Assembly: GCA_014904845.1 (NCBI GenBank) | Contig: MU119676.1 | Coordinates: forward strand, 1 to 30,142 | Source: Acephala macrosclerotiorum | Lineage: Eukaryota > Ascomycota > Leotiomycetes > Helotiales > Mollisiaceae | Direction: 5' to 3' | DNA length: 30,142 bases | Shown: piece by piece, positions 1 through 10,913 of the stretch | Numbering within the stretch: position 1 is the first letter of the stretch | Layout of the letters: every line of letters begins with the position of its first letter | Made by a program: the position numbers and the translations under genes | Notes under the pieces: model-generated | Databases searched by the model: none | What the model saw: only the letters and a program-made list of their open reading frames with translations | What the model was told of the DNA's origin: nothing

Positions 1-173
1 ATATTTAAATAATATTAAATTTATTAAAAAATAAAAAATTTAATTATAAAATTCAATAATAATAAATATTTAAATTAATTTAAAATATTATTTAATTATT
101 TATATTATAATAATTATTTTTTAAATTTATAAAACAATATTATTTAAATATAATTAAATAATATTTAATATAA

Positions 174-205
<32 letters not shown>

Positions 206-419
206 TTTTATATTTAATTAAAAATAATTATTATTTTATATTAAAAAATATTTTTTAAAATTTTATTTTTTATATTAAATTATTATAATCGATTTAATTA
301 ATTTTAATTATTAAAAAAATATTTTTTAAAATTTTCGTTTTTTATATTAAATTATTATAATTAATTTATTTTGAAATAAATTTTATTAAATAATAAAAAC
401 TTTTTTTAATAAATATAAT
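1..419. other. AT-saturated left flank outside the LTR-bracketed block
   Basis: Nearly pure A+T: only about eight or nine G/C bases in the whole stretch, half of them in two CG dinucleotides. It contains a (TA)n microsatellite at about 183-204. No reading frame, RNA gene or motif is visible. Composition changes at the LTR that begins at 425, after which CpG becomes common, so this is probably the DNA into which the outer element inserted. It matches the right flank (28474 onward) in character. It could be centromeric or other constitutive heterochromatin, but nothing here proves that. Confidence 0.6.
183..204. repeat. (TA)n microsatellite
   Basis: About eleven perfect TA units in AT-saturated DNA, followed by a T run. 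Confidence 0.9.
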
Positions 420-424
420 TATAA
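420..424. repeat. Left target-site duplication of outer LTR pair (TATAA)
   Basis: TATAA lies directly before the left LTR A copy, and the same TATAA lies directly after the right copy (28469-28473). Five base pairs is the usual duplication length for Ty1/Copia and many Ty3/Gypsy elements. In DNA this AT-rich a 5-bp match occurs by chance about once in 30, so it supports the pairing without proving it. Confidence 0.6.
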
Positions 425-554
425 TATTGAGAAAGTAATATATATAGTAAAAAATAATTTATTTTATAAGATTACGACATGAGAATTAAACTCGATAAAT
501 TACATTAAATTAAATTAAATTGTATTATTTAATCTCGAGTTCTTTCACGTAATA
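425..554 (+). repeat. Left LTR of outer element A (130 bp)
   Basis: Aligns base for base, without indels, with 28339-28468. About 18 of 130 positions differ and all are transitions (about 86% identity). The right copy begins TGTTGAG; here it is TATTGAG, as expected from RIP of the CA on the opposite strand. Both copies end ACGTAATA, probably from an original ...CA. A TATATATAG tract lies near the start and CTCGAG near the end. The orientation of the LTR itself is uncertain: the position of the TATA tract would suit minus-strand transcription, while the coding remnants inside are on the plus strand. Confidence 0.8.
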
Positions 555-2325
555 AAGTACTTTTTTTTGAAGATTTTTCACGTTTTCGTAAAATCAAAAA
601 AATCTTGTAAAATTTTCTCTTTTTTTATTTTATTTGAAATTTGAAATAATTGCAAATTCGTAATTATATTTTTTGTTTTTTTGTAAAAACAAAAAATATT
701 TCGCGTATATAATTTATATCGAAAAAAAATTTGAAAAATATTATTTTGATTTTCTTTTTTTAATAATTTTAATATTAGTTTTTTATTTTCGTAATCGTAA
801 AATTTTTATTTTTTAATTAATTTTTTATCGTTTTACTAATAATTTTCGTATTTTTTTTTATATTAATTCGTCGATAAAATTTTAAGAAATTTAAAAAAAA
901 ATAATAAATTTTGATATTAATATAATAGTAAAACGTATAGAATTTATCGACGTTAAATATATTTAGTATTTATACGACGTAATCGAATTCAATATATTTG
1001 AAAAATAAAAATATTGATTTTAGAGATTAAAATGTCGATTTTGTAAACTAGTATAATACTTTGATAAAACTTTGTATTAATTTGCGAAAACGAGTATTAA
1101 TTGAGTAAATTATTTATAATTTCGATTTTATTAATATTATTCTTACGAAAAATTGTTTAAATAATAATTAAAAAGTTTTTAATAGAATATAAAATTGCGA
1201 GAAATATATTATTAATAAAATTAAAACAATTGCAATATTAATAGTAAATAATATTATTATATATTGAGATTATTTTTTTTAAAATTGATTTGAAAATAAT
1301 ATACTATTGAAATAAGCGATAAAAATTGATATAATTATTTAAAAATCGAAAATTGTTTTGTGATATTATAATTATTTTGTAGAAAGAAAAATTGATTCGT
1401 TGTTAAACTTTTTGTTTTATTGTATTTTAAAATAAATATTTACAAAACGTAATCCGTTTATAAATTCGATAATAAAATATTTCGTATAAATGCATTTATA
1501 ATTCTTTTAACGTGTTTTAAAATTTTGAAATCGAAATATTTTTCGTATTACGATTTTTATTAGTTTTTTATATTTTGAGAACGATAAAATCGTATTTTTA
1601 AAGTTTTATTGATTATTTCGATTAAATTTTTTATTTTAATTAATATTTCGTTCGAAATAAAATCGAATAAATTTTTTTAAAGTTTTTGAAATATCGTTTT
1701 CTTTAAAACAAATTTTTTGATATATTCGATAATCGATTTTTATTTTTTTCAAATTTTGATATTAGAAATATTCGTTAATAAATTTTATAGTACTTTTTGA
1801 TATTTGTATAATCAATTCAAATTATTAATTTTTATAATATTTATATTGAAAAATAAATTGTATTTTTTAAAAACGATAATTTTATTAATTTTTGCGTTTT
1901 TGTTTTCGATTTTTTTATTAATATTTATTGCGTTTATTTTAAATATTTTTAATCGATTTTATTTTATTTTAATAAAAATACTAAAAACTAACGAAAGTCG
2001 TAAAATATTTAAATTAATTATCGTGTAATTTATCGTAGTAATTAGTATAATTTGTATACAAATTTTAAAATTTTTTTTAATTTTTTTTAAAATATTAAAT
2101 TCGTTGTTATTAATTGCTATAATATTTAGTTTTTGAAAGTAATTAAATTAATAATAAAAGATTAATTTTATTGAATCTTTAAACGATAAATATTATTCGA
2201 TTTTAAATTGTTTTATAAAGTAAAATAGTTTACTCGTATTATTTTCAATGTTTTTTTTGAATTTATATTTTGTATTGTTTTTAGTATAATTTAGAATTTT
2301 TTTTTTCGCGAATTACAATTGTTAA
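555..2325 (+). other. Host segment 1 between LTR A and element B; degraded plus-strand sequence
   Basis: G is clearly commoner than C outside CpG, as in the other two host segments (8631-10650, 22748-28338), so these three are likely pieces of one interrupted unit. Plus-strand reading gives short coding-like runs separated by RIP-type stops, the best at 961-1140. The 74-codon open frame at 1804-2028 is low-complexity (Ile/Leu/Phe) and I do not regard it as a gene. No domain was recognised with certainty. Confidence 0.45.
961..1140 (+). pseudogene. Coding-like remnant with a CxxC motif (possible decayed zinc knuckle)
   Basis: In the frame starting at 961, the translation has charged and aromatic residues and only six RIP-type stops in 60 codons. 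Codons at 1033 and 1042 give Cys-x2-Cys. Four residues later comes Tyr (TAC, which RIP would make from His CAC). The fourth ligand position of a CCHC knuckle reads Leu, not Cys, and a transition does not explain that. CCHC knuckles occur in retroelement Gag/ORF1 proteins, which would fit the context. I do not recognise the protein otherwise; low confidence. Confidence 0.25.
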
Positions 2326-2439
2326 TATTACTAGTAATAAACCAAAAACGAAATAAATAAATAGATTAAATAATTCGTTGATTGATTATTAATTCTAAAT
2401 CTAATAAATACGCAAAAATTGAAAAATATAATTTCAATT

Positions 2440-2458
2440 CTAGCGCAAACGGCGCTAG
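2440..2458 (+). other. 7-bp perfect hairpin in LTR B
   Basis: CTAGCGC, a five-base loop, then GCGCTAG. In the right LTR the left arm has changed by two transitions (CTAATGC), which breaks the stem, while the right arm is unchanged. The hairpin may have been part of the LTR transcript's structure or of the integrase-proximal region; its function is unknown. Confidence 0.6.
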
Positions 2459-2479
2459 TCCCGATCTGGTTTAGTGTCG

Positions 2480-2485
2480 CACGTG
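2480..2485. promoter_or_regulatory. CACGTG palindrome in LTR B
   Basis: Six-base E-box-type palindrome, also present in the right copy (8599-8604). CACGTG is a known binding site for fungal bHLH proteins, and its place inside an LTR could suit promoter control. It contains a CpA and a TpG yet survives in both copies. Confidence 0.4.
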
Positions 2486-2511
2486 ACTATTAAACTAATA
2501 TTGTATTTATA

Positions 2512-2530
2512 CTAGTAATTCTTTTTTTGT
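2512..2530 (+). other. Possible decayed primer-binding site of element B
   Basis: The LTR is followed by one C and then TAGTAATTC. A tRNA primer-binding site normally starts TGG, and TGG would become TAG by RIP of the opposite strand. Only a few bases support this. The T-rich run that follows could instead be a complementary polypurine tract if the element were inverted. Confidence 0.3.
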
Positions 2531-4886
2531 AATAAAAACTAATTTAATTTAATCATTTAAAAAACGCTATTATTTTCTTTTTTTACTATAGTCTATTGAT
2601 ACGTAAAACTCGCTAATATTTCAATGCAAAAATTATATAATTAAATTTTAAAAACAATACTAATGAATTAATATTGTTTTTGAAGTTCATTGAAAATTAT
2701 AAACGTCGAAATTAAAATAATTCTCTTTTTTTTAGTCTTATAAATCAAATAATCACAAGATTCGAAATATAATATAAAAATTACTTTTTTTTTATTTTTT
2801 CTCAATAAATATTTTTTTTAATTTTTTATATTGTTTTTATTATTCTTTTTTTTTTTAATTTATTTTTTTATTCGAATTTTAAAGTAATTCGTATTTAAAA
2901 ACTTCTTTAAAACTTTATTAAATACTAACTTTATTATAATATTCATTGGATTATTTTAATTATTAATTTATCGAATTTTTTACAATTTTTTACATTTATA
3001 CAATTAACGAAAAATTATAATATCAATTATAAAACGCTTTTTTTTGATTGTTCTCAATTTGATTAAATACTCGTATAATAAATATAAATCTATATAAACA
3101 ATTATCGAGATTTTAAAAAAATCGAATTACTAAATAATTATATTAATAATAAATTCAATTGCAATCGCTATATTAATTCTTTTTATTATACTATATATTT
3201 TAAAAATTAAAACGTTTTTAATAACGCGTTTACTTTTAATAAAACTATAATAAATAAAATTTCTTTTAATCTCGAACTTTTTATCGTTCAATTAATATTC
3301 ATTTATTAGAATAATTTCATATTTAATCTAAAAACTAAAATTTTTATTATTTGCAAATAAACTATCAACAAAAACGAAAAATTTCATTGTAAACAAATCG
3401 AAAATAATATATTTAAATTTTCGATTTAAGTTTTTAATCTATTATTTTAATCTTTTATTTAATGTAACAATTTTTTTTTTTATTAAATTTTAATATTAAA
3501 CAATAATAAATAAATCAAAAACTATTTTAAATTAACAAATTGTAATAATATAAATTTTTTTAATTTATTATTTTCAATATTCAATTTAAAAATTAAATAA
3601 TTTAATATTTATTAATTTAATTTTCTTATTTTAATTTTTTTATCGTAATTGAATCGTATTTTCAAATTAAATTAAAATGTATTTATTAAAAATAAATAGT
3701 ATTTTTAATATTAAAATCTTTTTAAATTTGATCAAAAATTTAATTTTATTAAATTTGTTTTTCTCGAAAATAAAAAATTCTTTTTTTACTAATATAAATA
3801 TATCGTCGATTTATATTTTAACAATATCGAAAAATTTTTTAATAATCGTAATTAAAAAATAAAAATCGTATATCGATATAATTATAAATAATTTCTTTTT
3901 ATAATATTTATAATACGTAATTTATTAATATATTTTGTTTTTACAATTTTATATAAAAATTTTAAAATAATTATAATTGTATTTAATAAATGTAAATAAT
4001 AGATTTTTTTTAATAAACGTATTAATATAAATCGTTAAAAATTTATCGTAAATTAAATATAAATTTAAATAATATTACAAAATTATATTTTAATTTTTTT
4101 ACTTGAAAATTGAATTAAAAAAAATATTAAAACGATAATTAATTATTAATTAATTCTTTGTATTATCGAAAATTGTATAAAAATCAAATTTTTTTTTTCG
4201 TTATTATATTTTTAAATTACTAGTTTCAATTTCTCGTAGAAAATATTAATAGTTTTATTTTTAATTTTATTAATTAATTTCGAATTAAAAATTCGAATTT
4301 TAATATATTTATTAAAATCGTATTAAACGAAATTAAAAACTTTTTTTATAATCAAATTATCGATTTTTTTTCTTTTAAAACGTTTTAAATAATTGTTTAA
4401 AAATTGTAATTATATTTTTTTTTCGTAGTTTTAATAATAATTTTATATCGTTTTTTTTTTTACTTATTATAAAAACTATAAAAATTTTAATTTTTTTAAC
4501 GATAATAATAAAAAATTAATTATTGAAATTTTCGTAATTTTTTTTATCGTTCTTAATAAAATTATAATATTTATTTTATTTAAATTTCTTATTGTACACG
4601 TTTTTATTTTATGATTTTTTTAAACGTTTTTAATTACACTTTTTAATTGATTTTTCGTTTATTTTATTCGATTAAAAAAACTCAAAATTTTTTTTTTAAT
4701 TTTCTCGATTATTTTTTTGATTATTAATTCGATTATAAACTTTTGATATTTTCTTTTCCGTGTAATAAAACTTAATAATCGTTAAATGAAAATTAATCAA
4801 CTCGTAAAATATATCGATTATACATATTTCTTTATTAATTATTAATAATTTGTATAATTTTTTTTATTCGCTTTTTTTACATTAAA
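2531..4886 (+). pseudogene. Upstream interior of element B, presumed gag/protease remnant
   Basis: By position this should hold gag and protease of the Gypsy element. C exceeds G outside CpG throughout. The clearest plus-strand stretch is 3677-3862, 61 codons without a stop, continuing weakly upstream to about 3602; it is rich in Lys, Ile, Asn and Ser. It has no motif I can assign, no zinc knuckle and no DSG/DTG protease motif. The function is inferred only from position. Confidence 0.3.
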
Positions 4887-5210
4887 CGTGTACTTTAAAT
4901 ATAATTAGTAAATTTAATATAAATTTCGTATTTGAATCGTTTTTTATTAAAAACGCGTTTTTAATTTAATATTAAATATATAAACGATATATTTCTTTAG
5001 TAATTACTCGAATTATTTTAATTTTTTTAATAATTAATAACGATAATACGTTATTACTAATTATTTTAGAATATATTTTAAAGACTAATAATATAAATAC
5101 AATATTATTCGATTTTATCGAATTATTAACAATTTTAATTACTATTTATAAAATCATATTTTTATCGATTTATTTCTCGATTAATTCGTCGTAAATAATT
5201 TTGTAAATTC
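4887..5210 (+). pseudogene. Ty3/Gypsy reverse transcriptase remnant (element B)
   Basis: Reading the frame through codon 4889, a segment around 4895-4965 resembles the conserved Gypsy RT block usually seen as K-L-D-I/L-x-x-A-F-N...K-T-A-F-x-T-R-Y-G: here TLNIISKFN followed by KNAFLI with stops at the Arg and Gly positions. The following codons correspond to the block leading to F-I-N-D. Asp to Asn and Glu to Lys changes are those produced by G-to-A transitions on the coding strand. The frame stays almost open for about 100 codons. The YxDD catalytic box is not visible. Family assignment is from motif memory, not a search. Confidence 0.5.
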
Positions 5211-6359
5211 AATATAATAAAATGTAATATTTTTTTATTTTTTTTATACTATTATAAATTTCAATAAGTATTTTTTTGATTTTAATCGCTATTATTTTAA
5301 CGTTTTATCGAAATTCTATAAACAAAAAATTCTTTTTAATATTGTAAACAATATAATTCAAAAATTTTTAATATATATCGATTTAATATATATATAATAT
5401 ATTTTATATTATTTTCGTAAATATATTTTTTATGAATCTAATAATTTGAAATACTATAAACGAATTTACTATTTATAAAATTAATTTTTTATTTAAATAT
5501 AGAACGTCGATAATAATCGAATAATTAAATTTATAATTATTTTATAAAATAAATTTGAATTTTTTAAATAATTGTCTATATATTTAATAGTAGTAACAAT
5601 ATTTAGTAAAATACTAAATATATTTAATATTTACATTATAATTAATTCGTTGAAAATTTTTTATAAAACGTCGTACTAATAAATAATTAAAACGTTTATA
5701 CAATTAATGTAATTTTATATCGATAAAATAATTTCAAATTAGATTTTTTTCTAATTAATATAGTAATATCTATAGATAATTTTATTTTTTTACAATAAAA
5801 ACGATTTTATTTTTTTGAATCAAAATATTTTTTAAATTATCGAGTTTTATACTTATCGTATTTATATTTTAAATACAAAATAAAAAAAATATATTTACAA
5901 AAACAACGTAAAAAATAATAATATTTAATAAAATATTAATTCGAATAATTTTTTATAATAAAATAATATTTTTACTAAAGCGAATCTTATAAATTTCAAT
6001 CGTAAATATATTTAATTAAACGCTAGTATTAAACTTTTATAGTACTATAAATTGCAATTAATTAACAATTAATATTTCGACAATTTTATTATTCAATATA
6101 ATTTCTTAAAAAACTTTTAAAAAATATTAATTTTCGAAAATAAAAAATAAATATTATTTCAATTTAAATAATTCAAATTATAATAATAAAATATTAAATA
6201 TATTCTTTCTCGTAATAATATAACGAATAAACTAATTATTTAAAATAATTATTATTTAAATATTATCGATTTTTTCAAATTTAATAAAATAATTTTTATT
6301 TTCGTTTTTTATTTTTATATTTATTAATAATTGATCAATTTTTATTATTTGATTATTTT
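5211..6359 (+). other. Element B middle region, no domain recognised
   Basis: By position between RT and integrase this should contain RNase H and the integrase zinc-binding region. Stop codons are dense in all plus frames and I see no HHCC pattern. CpG is retained and C exceeds G. Confidence 0.3.
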
Positions 6360-6758
6360 TTAATAAACTTTTTATTTTCTCGATTTTAGTGAAAAAATTT
6401 TAATAATAAATTATTGTAATATTTCGATTTATTATATATTAAATTTACTATCGAAACTTTGTATATATTTGTTATTATTTTTTTATCGTATATTTTATTG
6501 ATTAGTATTTCAATTTACTACAAATATATTATTTTTTTTAATATAATCTTTTTTGAAATTTATAATTTTTACGATATTTATTTCGAAAATTTTCTCGATT
6601 TTAATATTTTCAATTTTATACTCGATCGCATTCTTTGTTTCGTTTTTTATAAATACAATCAATTCAATTTTAATCGAATTCGTTTTTTTTTTAATTTTAA
6701 AAAATAAAATCTAAATTATATTATTGTATTTCACGTGATCGCGTCGTAGTATTTATTA
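6360..6758 (+). pseudogene. Ty3/Gypsy integrase core remnant (element B)
   Basis: The frame through 6459 is open for 82 codons and extends upstream to about 6360 with only two or three RIP-type stops (TAG TGA pair near 6390, TAA near 6417). Residues near 6625-6650 (ILDR, then CFVF) resemble the S-D-R-G-x-x-F-V-S block around the second catalytic Asp of Gypsy integrases, preceded by about 30 residues that fit the usual F...HG spacing. The following region does not clearly show the H-P-Q-T-D-G-Q-x-E box. It lies 1.4 kb downstream of RT, as expected for Gypsy. Moderate confidence only. Confidence 0.42.
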
Positions 6759-6900
6759 TTAATTGCAATTTAATATAAACGTTTTCAAAAATATTAATGA
6801 GTTTATAAAAAGTAAAATTACATTTTTCAATATTTTAATAAATATTAATAATTTGATTTCGCAGATCATATTTCGTTTAATATTCTAATAATAAATTTAA

Positions 6901-7800
6901 TTTAATTTTTTGAAATTGATCGAAAAATATTTATAAGTATTTCAATTTAGTTTTTATTGAATTAATTATAATAATTTTTATTAAAATTGTTTTTTTTTTA
7001 TAAAAATATATATAATTGACGATTTTTTTCAATTTCGAAATAAATTTTTATTATTATTATTAGCGTAATAAAATCGAAATCTTTTTTTAGAAATTTATTA
7101 AAATAAAACGCGTTTATACGTTTTATAAAATTAATAAAAAATGTTTTTTCGTATTGATTTTAAAATAATTCGATTTTATTATAATAATTATAAAATATCA
7201 ATAATTTGTAATTAAAAATATTATATAGTTTTTTACTATATTTTTTATTATCGATATAGATTTTTATTAAATCTATAAACAATTTAATAAAAATATTTTA
7301 TAAATTATTATATTGATTCGATTATTATTGAGAAAATTACTAATAAATATATTAAGTATTTTATATAATATTAAATAAATTCGTATTTGTAAAGAAAATT
7401 GTAATAAAAAAAGTATAAGAAGTATTCGTAGAAATAATCGTATTTGTAGTAAAAAAATTCGTATTAATAATTGAAATCGTAAAAATAATTATACTCTAGT
7501 TATTAAATACTAATATTAAAATACTTTGATTTATTAATTGAATTGATCGATTTTATCGAGAAAAAAAATCTTTATTTTTCAATTGATCGACGATTTTTAT
7601 TTGTATTTATTTATAAACTTTTTTTCAAATTATCGATAATAAATTTTCTATTTTTCGATATTTAAACTTTGTAAATATATAAAAAGTCTCGTAAACAACG
7701 TATAAAATTTTTGTGTATTAAACGTAAAAATTTTTACGAACAATTTTCAAAGTTTTTTTAAAAATATTTCTATAGATTGCGATTAAAGTATTCTTTTTTT
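6901..7800 (+). pseudogene. Decayed 3' part of pol, element B
   Basis: The same plus-strand register as the integrase remnant (codon starts divisible by 3) continues with low stop density through about 7080-7130 and again at 7503-7790. Several stops would be Trp in an undamaged gene. No chromodomain or other module can be named. A second frame at 7380-7490 reads Lys/Arg/Asn-rich with Cys residues, so a frame change is possible. From about 7.3 kb the base bias switches from C>G to G>C. Confidence 0.3.
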
Positions 7801-8444
7801 TTATATGTTTTAAAGTAATAAAAAATATATTTATTCAATATTATTTCGTTGAAATTTTTATTATTCGTAGAATTGAAATTTTTTTTTTATTTGTTTTTAT
7901 TGTAAAAAAATTTAATTTTAAATAAATTTATTATTTTAAGAAATAATTATACAATAAATAATAAAAAAATTAAAAAGTTTTAATTCGAGTTCGAATAAAT
8001 ATTATTATTAATATTTATATACTTTCGATTAAATAACGAGTAAAAACGTAAAATTTCTTTTGAGAATTCGTTTTTAACGTAAGTTCAAATAAATTAATAC
8101 AAGTTTAAAATTGTTTTCGCGTTTTTTTATTCGTTTTTCGTAAATGTTATTATTTTACGTAGTAAATACAAACTTGAAAAATAAATATAAATTTAAAATT
8201 GCTTTTGTATTGTTTTTTTAAGTCTTTAATAGTTTCGATATTTTCGGCGCGTTTCTATAAAAAAGTTTTTATAGATTTTTATTTTTTCGAAAATATATTA
8301 ATTATTTTAAATATTTTCTTATAAAAAATAAATTATTTAAAAAATTCATTTTTTTTTATAAATTAATTTTTTTTAAATAAAAATCTAATTATTTCGTAAT
8401 TAATTGAATAATTACTAATCAATATTAGTATTATTAAAAATATT
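7801..8444. other. Element B, region before right LTR
   Basis: No reading frame or motif recognised; probably the 3' untranslated part. G exceeds C outside CpG. No convincing polypurine tract is seen directly before 8445 (a short A run at 8436-8440 is the only candidate). Confidence 0.35.
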
Positions 8445-8630
8445 TATTACTAGTAATAAACTAAAAATAAAATAAATAAATAAATTGAATAATTCATTAA
8501 TTGATTATTAGTTTTAAATTTAATAAGTATATAAAAATTGAAAAATATAATTTCAATTCTAATGCAAACGGCGCTAGTCTCGATCTGGCCTAGTGTCGCA
8601 CGTGATTACTAAACTAATATTGTATTCACA
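8445..8630 (+). repeat. Right LTR of element B (186 bp)
   Basis: Gap-free partner of 2326-2511. It keeps the terminal ...TTCACA that is TTTATA in the left copy, which identifies the CA end. CACGTG is at 8599-8604. Together the two copies show RIP hitting different sites in each. Confidence 0.85.
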
Positions 8631-10650
8631 ATAATAAAAGATTGTAATTTTTAATATTGATTTTAATAATTAGTTTTGTATTTTCAAATATTAAAAATTT
8701 TATTATTAAAGCGTTTATTAGTTTTGATAAGTTTATTAATATATCGTTTACGATTTTAATTAATTGAATTACTATTGAATATATTTTATAGTTTAATTTT
8801 CAAATTATTTTTATTTTTATTTTTTGTATTTATTTTATTGTTTTAAAAATTTTGTTAATATTTGATCGAAATAAAATTAATTCGATTGAAATAAGATTTT
8901 GTATTGATAATTGTAAAATTAAAATTGAGTATTCGAATTCGTTTTTGATTTATTGAATTAGTAAATAAATATAAAAATTGTTTAGATTTAAAGTGAATTT
9001 AGTGTTTTTAAATTTGTTTTTATTTAATTTAATAAGTAATCGTTTAACGAGAAATTTCAAATTGTTAAAAAGATTATTATATTTAGTATAAAATTTGTTA
9101 ATTTGAAATTGAGTAAATAGTTTATTATTAGAAATTTTTCGATAAATAATTTAATATTTTTTTGTGTAAGAGAAAAAAAACGCTTTATTGATTTTTTGAA
9201 AATTTTTATCGTTTTTTGATTGAGAAATTTAAGAAATTGAAATATTAAATTTGTATTTTTTTGTTGAAAAAATTTAAAGAATTTTTTTTATATATATTTG
9301 AAAAAATTAATATATTGTGAAAGAATTTAATAGAATATTATTAGATTTAAATAAGAGAATTAGTGAAATTGTTAAAAGAATTAATAAAATGTTTTTGGAA
9401 TTTGATAAAGAAATTGAGAAATTGAATACGAATAATAGTAAAATCTTTAAAAAATTTATTTTGTATTTGTAATAAAATTTATTTTGTATTTCGCAATTAA
9501 AAACGAATTTATTATTTTTGTTTGAAATTAAATTGAAAAAAATTAAATAATAAGTAATATTATTTAATTCGTCGTTTAATAAAAACAATAAAACGTATTG
9601 TTTTTATATATTGAAAATAAATAAATTTTTTTCGAATTCGATAGAATTTGTATTAAAAATTAAAAGTTTGCAAACGTTGAAATCGTCGTTATTAGACGCT
9701 ATATACTATTTTATAGAAATAAAACGTATAGTAAAATTAAATAATTTCGATATTAAAAATTGTTATTATTATTAATAAAATTAAATTGTTATAATTATTA
9801 AAAGTAAAAATATTGTATAAAAAGAAATTAAATTAAATAAATTGCAAATAAGCGAAATTATACTAATAAATAAAATGAATATAATAAATTCAAAAGTAAA
9901 ATTCTTTAATCGATTAAAACTATATAAATTTCTTTAAATCAATTGTTTTTTTGAAATAATCTCGAGATTTGCGTAATTATTCAATTTTTTGTTATTAAAC
10001 TCGAGATTAATTTTTTAAGCGAATATATATACAAATTCGAATTAAAAGTTTTAATACGTGAATTTCGTATTTTTAAATAAATTCAATTACATTTTTAAGT
10101 AATTCGATTTTATATTATTAGTTTTATGTATTATTATAGTTTTTTTATTTAATCAAATACTCGAGATTGTTTTTATCACTATATTAAATATATTTTTTAT
10201 CGACGATTTTTTTAAGTTTTTAAGATTTTTAATTATTATTATATTTGTCGTTTAAATCGATATCGATTAATTTTACAATATTTGATTTTAATTTATTATA
10301 CGAATTTTTGTTTTTTGATACGAGATATAAATAAACAATAAAAATAATTAAATAGATTTTCTAATAAAAAAATAATTACAATTTATATATAAAGCGATTA
10401 ATACGTTTTTTAATAAAAAAAAAATCGATTTATTATTTTACTAATTTTAAATTTGAATAATTTAAAAAGTTATAATTTTTATAAAATTTGATATATATTA
10501 AATCGTCGATATTTATTGTAAACGATTTGTATTTAAAATCGTATCGTTTTTTGACGAATATAATAATAAAATCAATAATTAATTGTACGTTTTATTGAAA
10601 AAGTTTTTAAATGATTTTAAGAATATTAAAAAAGTTTAATTTGTATAAAA
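8631..10650 (+). mobile_element. Host segment 2: plus-strand LINE remnant between elements B and C
   Basis: G exceeds C strongly at 8640-9600 (about 28 G to 10 C in the first 300 bases by count), as in segments 1 and 3. It contains the coiled-coil frame at 9317-9472. From about 9.6 kb the bias weakens and stops are dense; coding-like runs occur near 10500-10650 in the plus strand, where ORF1 C-terminus or the ORF2 endonuclease would be expected, but no catalytic motif was recognised. Assignment to the LINE is by strand, composition and position relative to the RT in segment 3. Confidence 0.4.
9317..9472 (+). pseudogene. Coiled-coil segment, probable retroelement ORF1/Gag remnant
   Basis: An open run of 51 codons beginning at a GTG and ending at TAA (9470-9472). 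The translation is strongly heptad-like, for example ILLDLNKRISEIVKRI and further on EFDKEIEKL, with Leu/Ile/Phe at a/d positions and Lys/Glu elsewhere. In-frame stops just upstream (9299, 9308) look like RIP damage, so the true start is lost. Coiled coils of this kind are common in retrotransposon Gag and LINE ORF1 proteins, where they drive multimerisation; that role is inferred. The 93-codon minus-strand frame here is its shadow. Confidence 0.5.
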
Positions 10651-10654
10651 ATAA
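10651..10654. repeat. Left 4-bp target duplication of element C (ATAA)
   Basis: ATAA directly before the left LTR; ATAA also directly follows the right LTR (22744-22747). In AT-rich DNA a 4-bp match is weak evidence. Confidence 0.4.
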
Positions 10655-10913
10655 TATAAAAAAACAATAAAGTACAAAGCAAAAAAGTCCAATCGTAAAT
10701 CAGTTCGTTTTAGTCAATAGACTAGACTTATTCGAAATAATTCGTAATTCGTAAATCAATCAATCAATTAATCAAAGTAGAAATAGAAAAAGTTATTGAT
10801 TAGTCTATAGTAAGCGAAAGCTCTTTATGTACTAAAAGACACGTGATCAGTACTACTCTCGAAACTAGCTATTTACAAGGATTTTTAAAGAAAAAGTATA
10901 TAGTTTCATTATA
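10655..10913 (-). repeat. Left (3') LTR of element C (259 bp)
   Basis: Aligns without gaps to 22485-22743 with about 39 differences, all transitions (about 85% identity). On the plus strand it starts TATA (from TGTA) and ends ATTATA, where the partner ends ATTACA. It is one of the least damaged stretches of the window, with CACGTG at 10840-10845 (TACGTA in the partner) and a conserved ACTACTCTCGAAACTAG block. Confidence 0.87.
10840..10845. promoter_or_regulatory. CACGTG palindrome in LTR C
   Basis: Same six-base palindrome as in LTR B. In the right copy of LTR C it has become TACGTA by two symmetric CpA transitions, showing RIP on both strands. Confidence 0.4.

Larger units (their letters stand above)
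2326..2511 (+). repeat. Left LTR of element B (186 bp)
   Basis: Aligns without gaps to 8445-8630; about 23 differences, all transitions (about 88% identity). Starts TATTACTAG (from TGTTACTAG) and ends TTTATA, where the other copy has TTCACA, so the canonical TG...CA ends are inferred. It holds the most G+C-rich stretch of the window (about 2440-2490), including a CACGTG palindrome at 2480-2485 and a 7-bp hairpin. The motif TACTAGTAAT occurs both at the LTR start (2329-2338) and across its end (2510-2519). Confidence 0.85.
2326..8630 (+). mobile_element. Element B: decayed Ty3/Gypsy LTR retrotransposon, 6.3 kb
   Basis: Two 186-bp LTRs bracket a 5.9-kb interior. Plus-strand translation gives reverse transcriptase-like sequence near 4.9-5.1 kb and integrase-like sequence near 6.4-6.7 kb, the RT-then-IN order of Ty3/Gypsy. 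RT and IN are in different plus-strand frames, so at least one indel or a programmed shift lies between them. A TGG-type primer-binding site decayed to TAG may follow the left LTR. The 5 bp before (GTTAA) and after (ATAAT) do not match, so no target duplication is confirmed. Orientation rests on the coding remnants and that PBS; a pyrimidine run just inside the left LTR would argue the other way. Confidence 0.65.

Noticed and set aside
1804..2028. 74-codon plus-strand open frame
   Set aside because: Almost entirely Ile/Leu/Phe/Lys from AT-rich sequence, with no motif and no continuity with neighbouring coding remnants.
2326..2511. SINE or tRNA-like element, because of the G+C island and repeated TACTAGTAAT at both ends
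   Set aside because: The copy at 8445-8630 has equal length and LTR-type ends, and the interior between them shows Gypsy RT and integrase. TACTAGTAAT at the right end is not shared by the second copy.
2321..8635. Target-site duplication for element B
   Set aside because: GTTAA on the left and ATAAT on the right differ by two transversions, which RIP cannot cause.
9307..9588. 93-codon minus-strand open frame
   Set aside because: Antisense shadow of the plus-strand coiled-coil remnant at 9317-9472.
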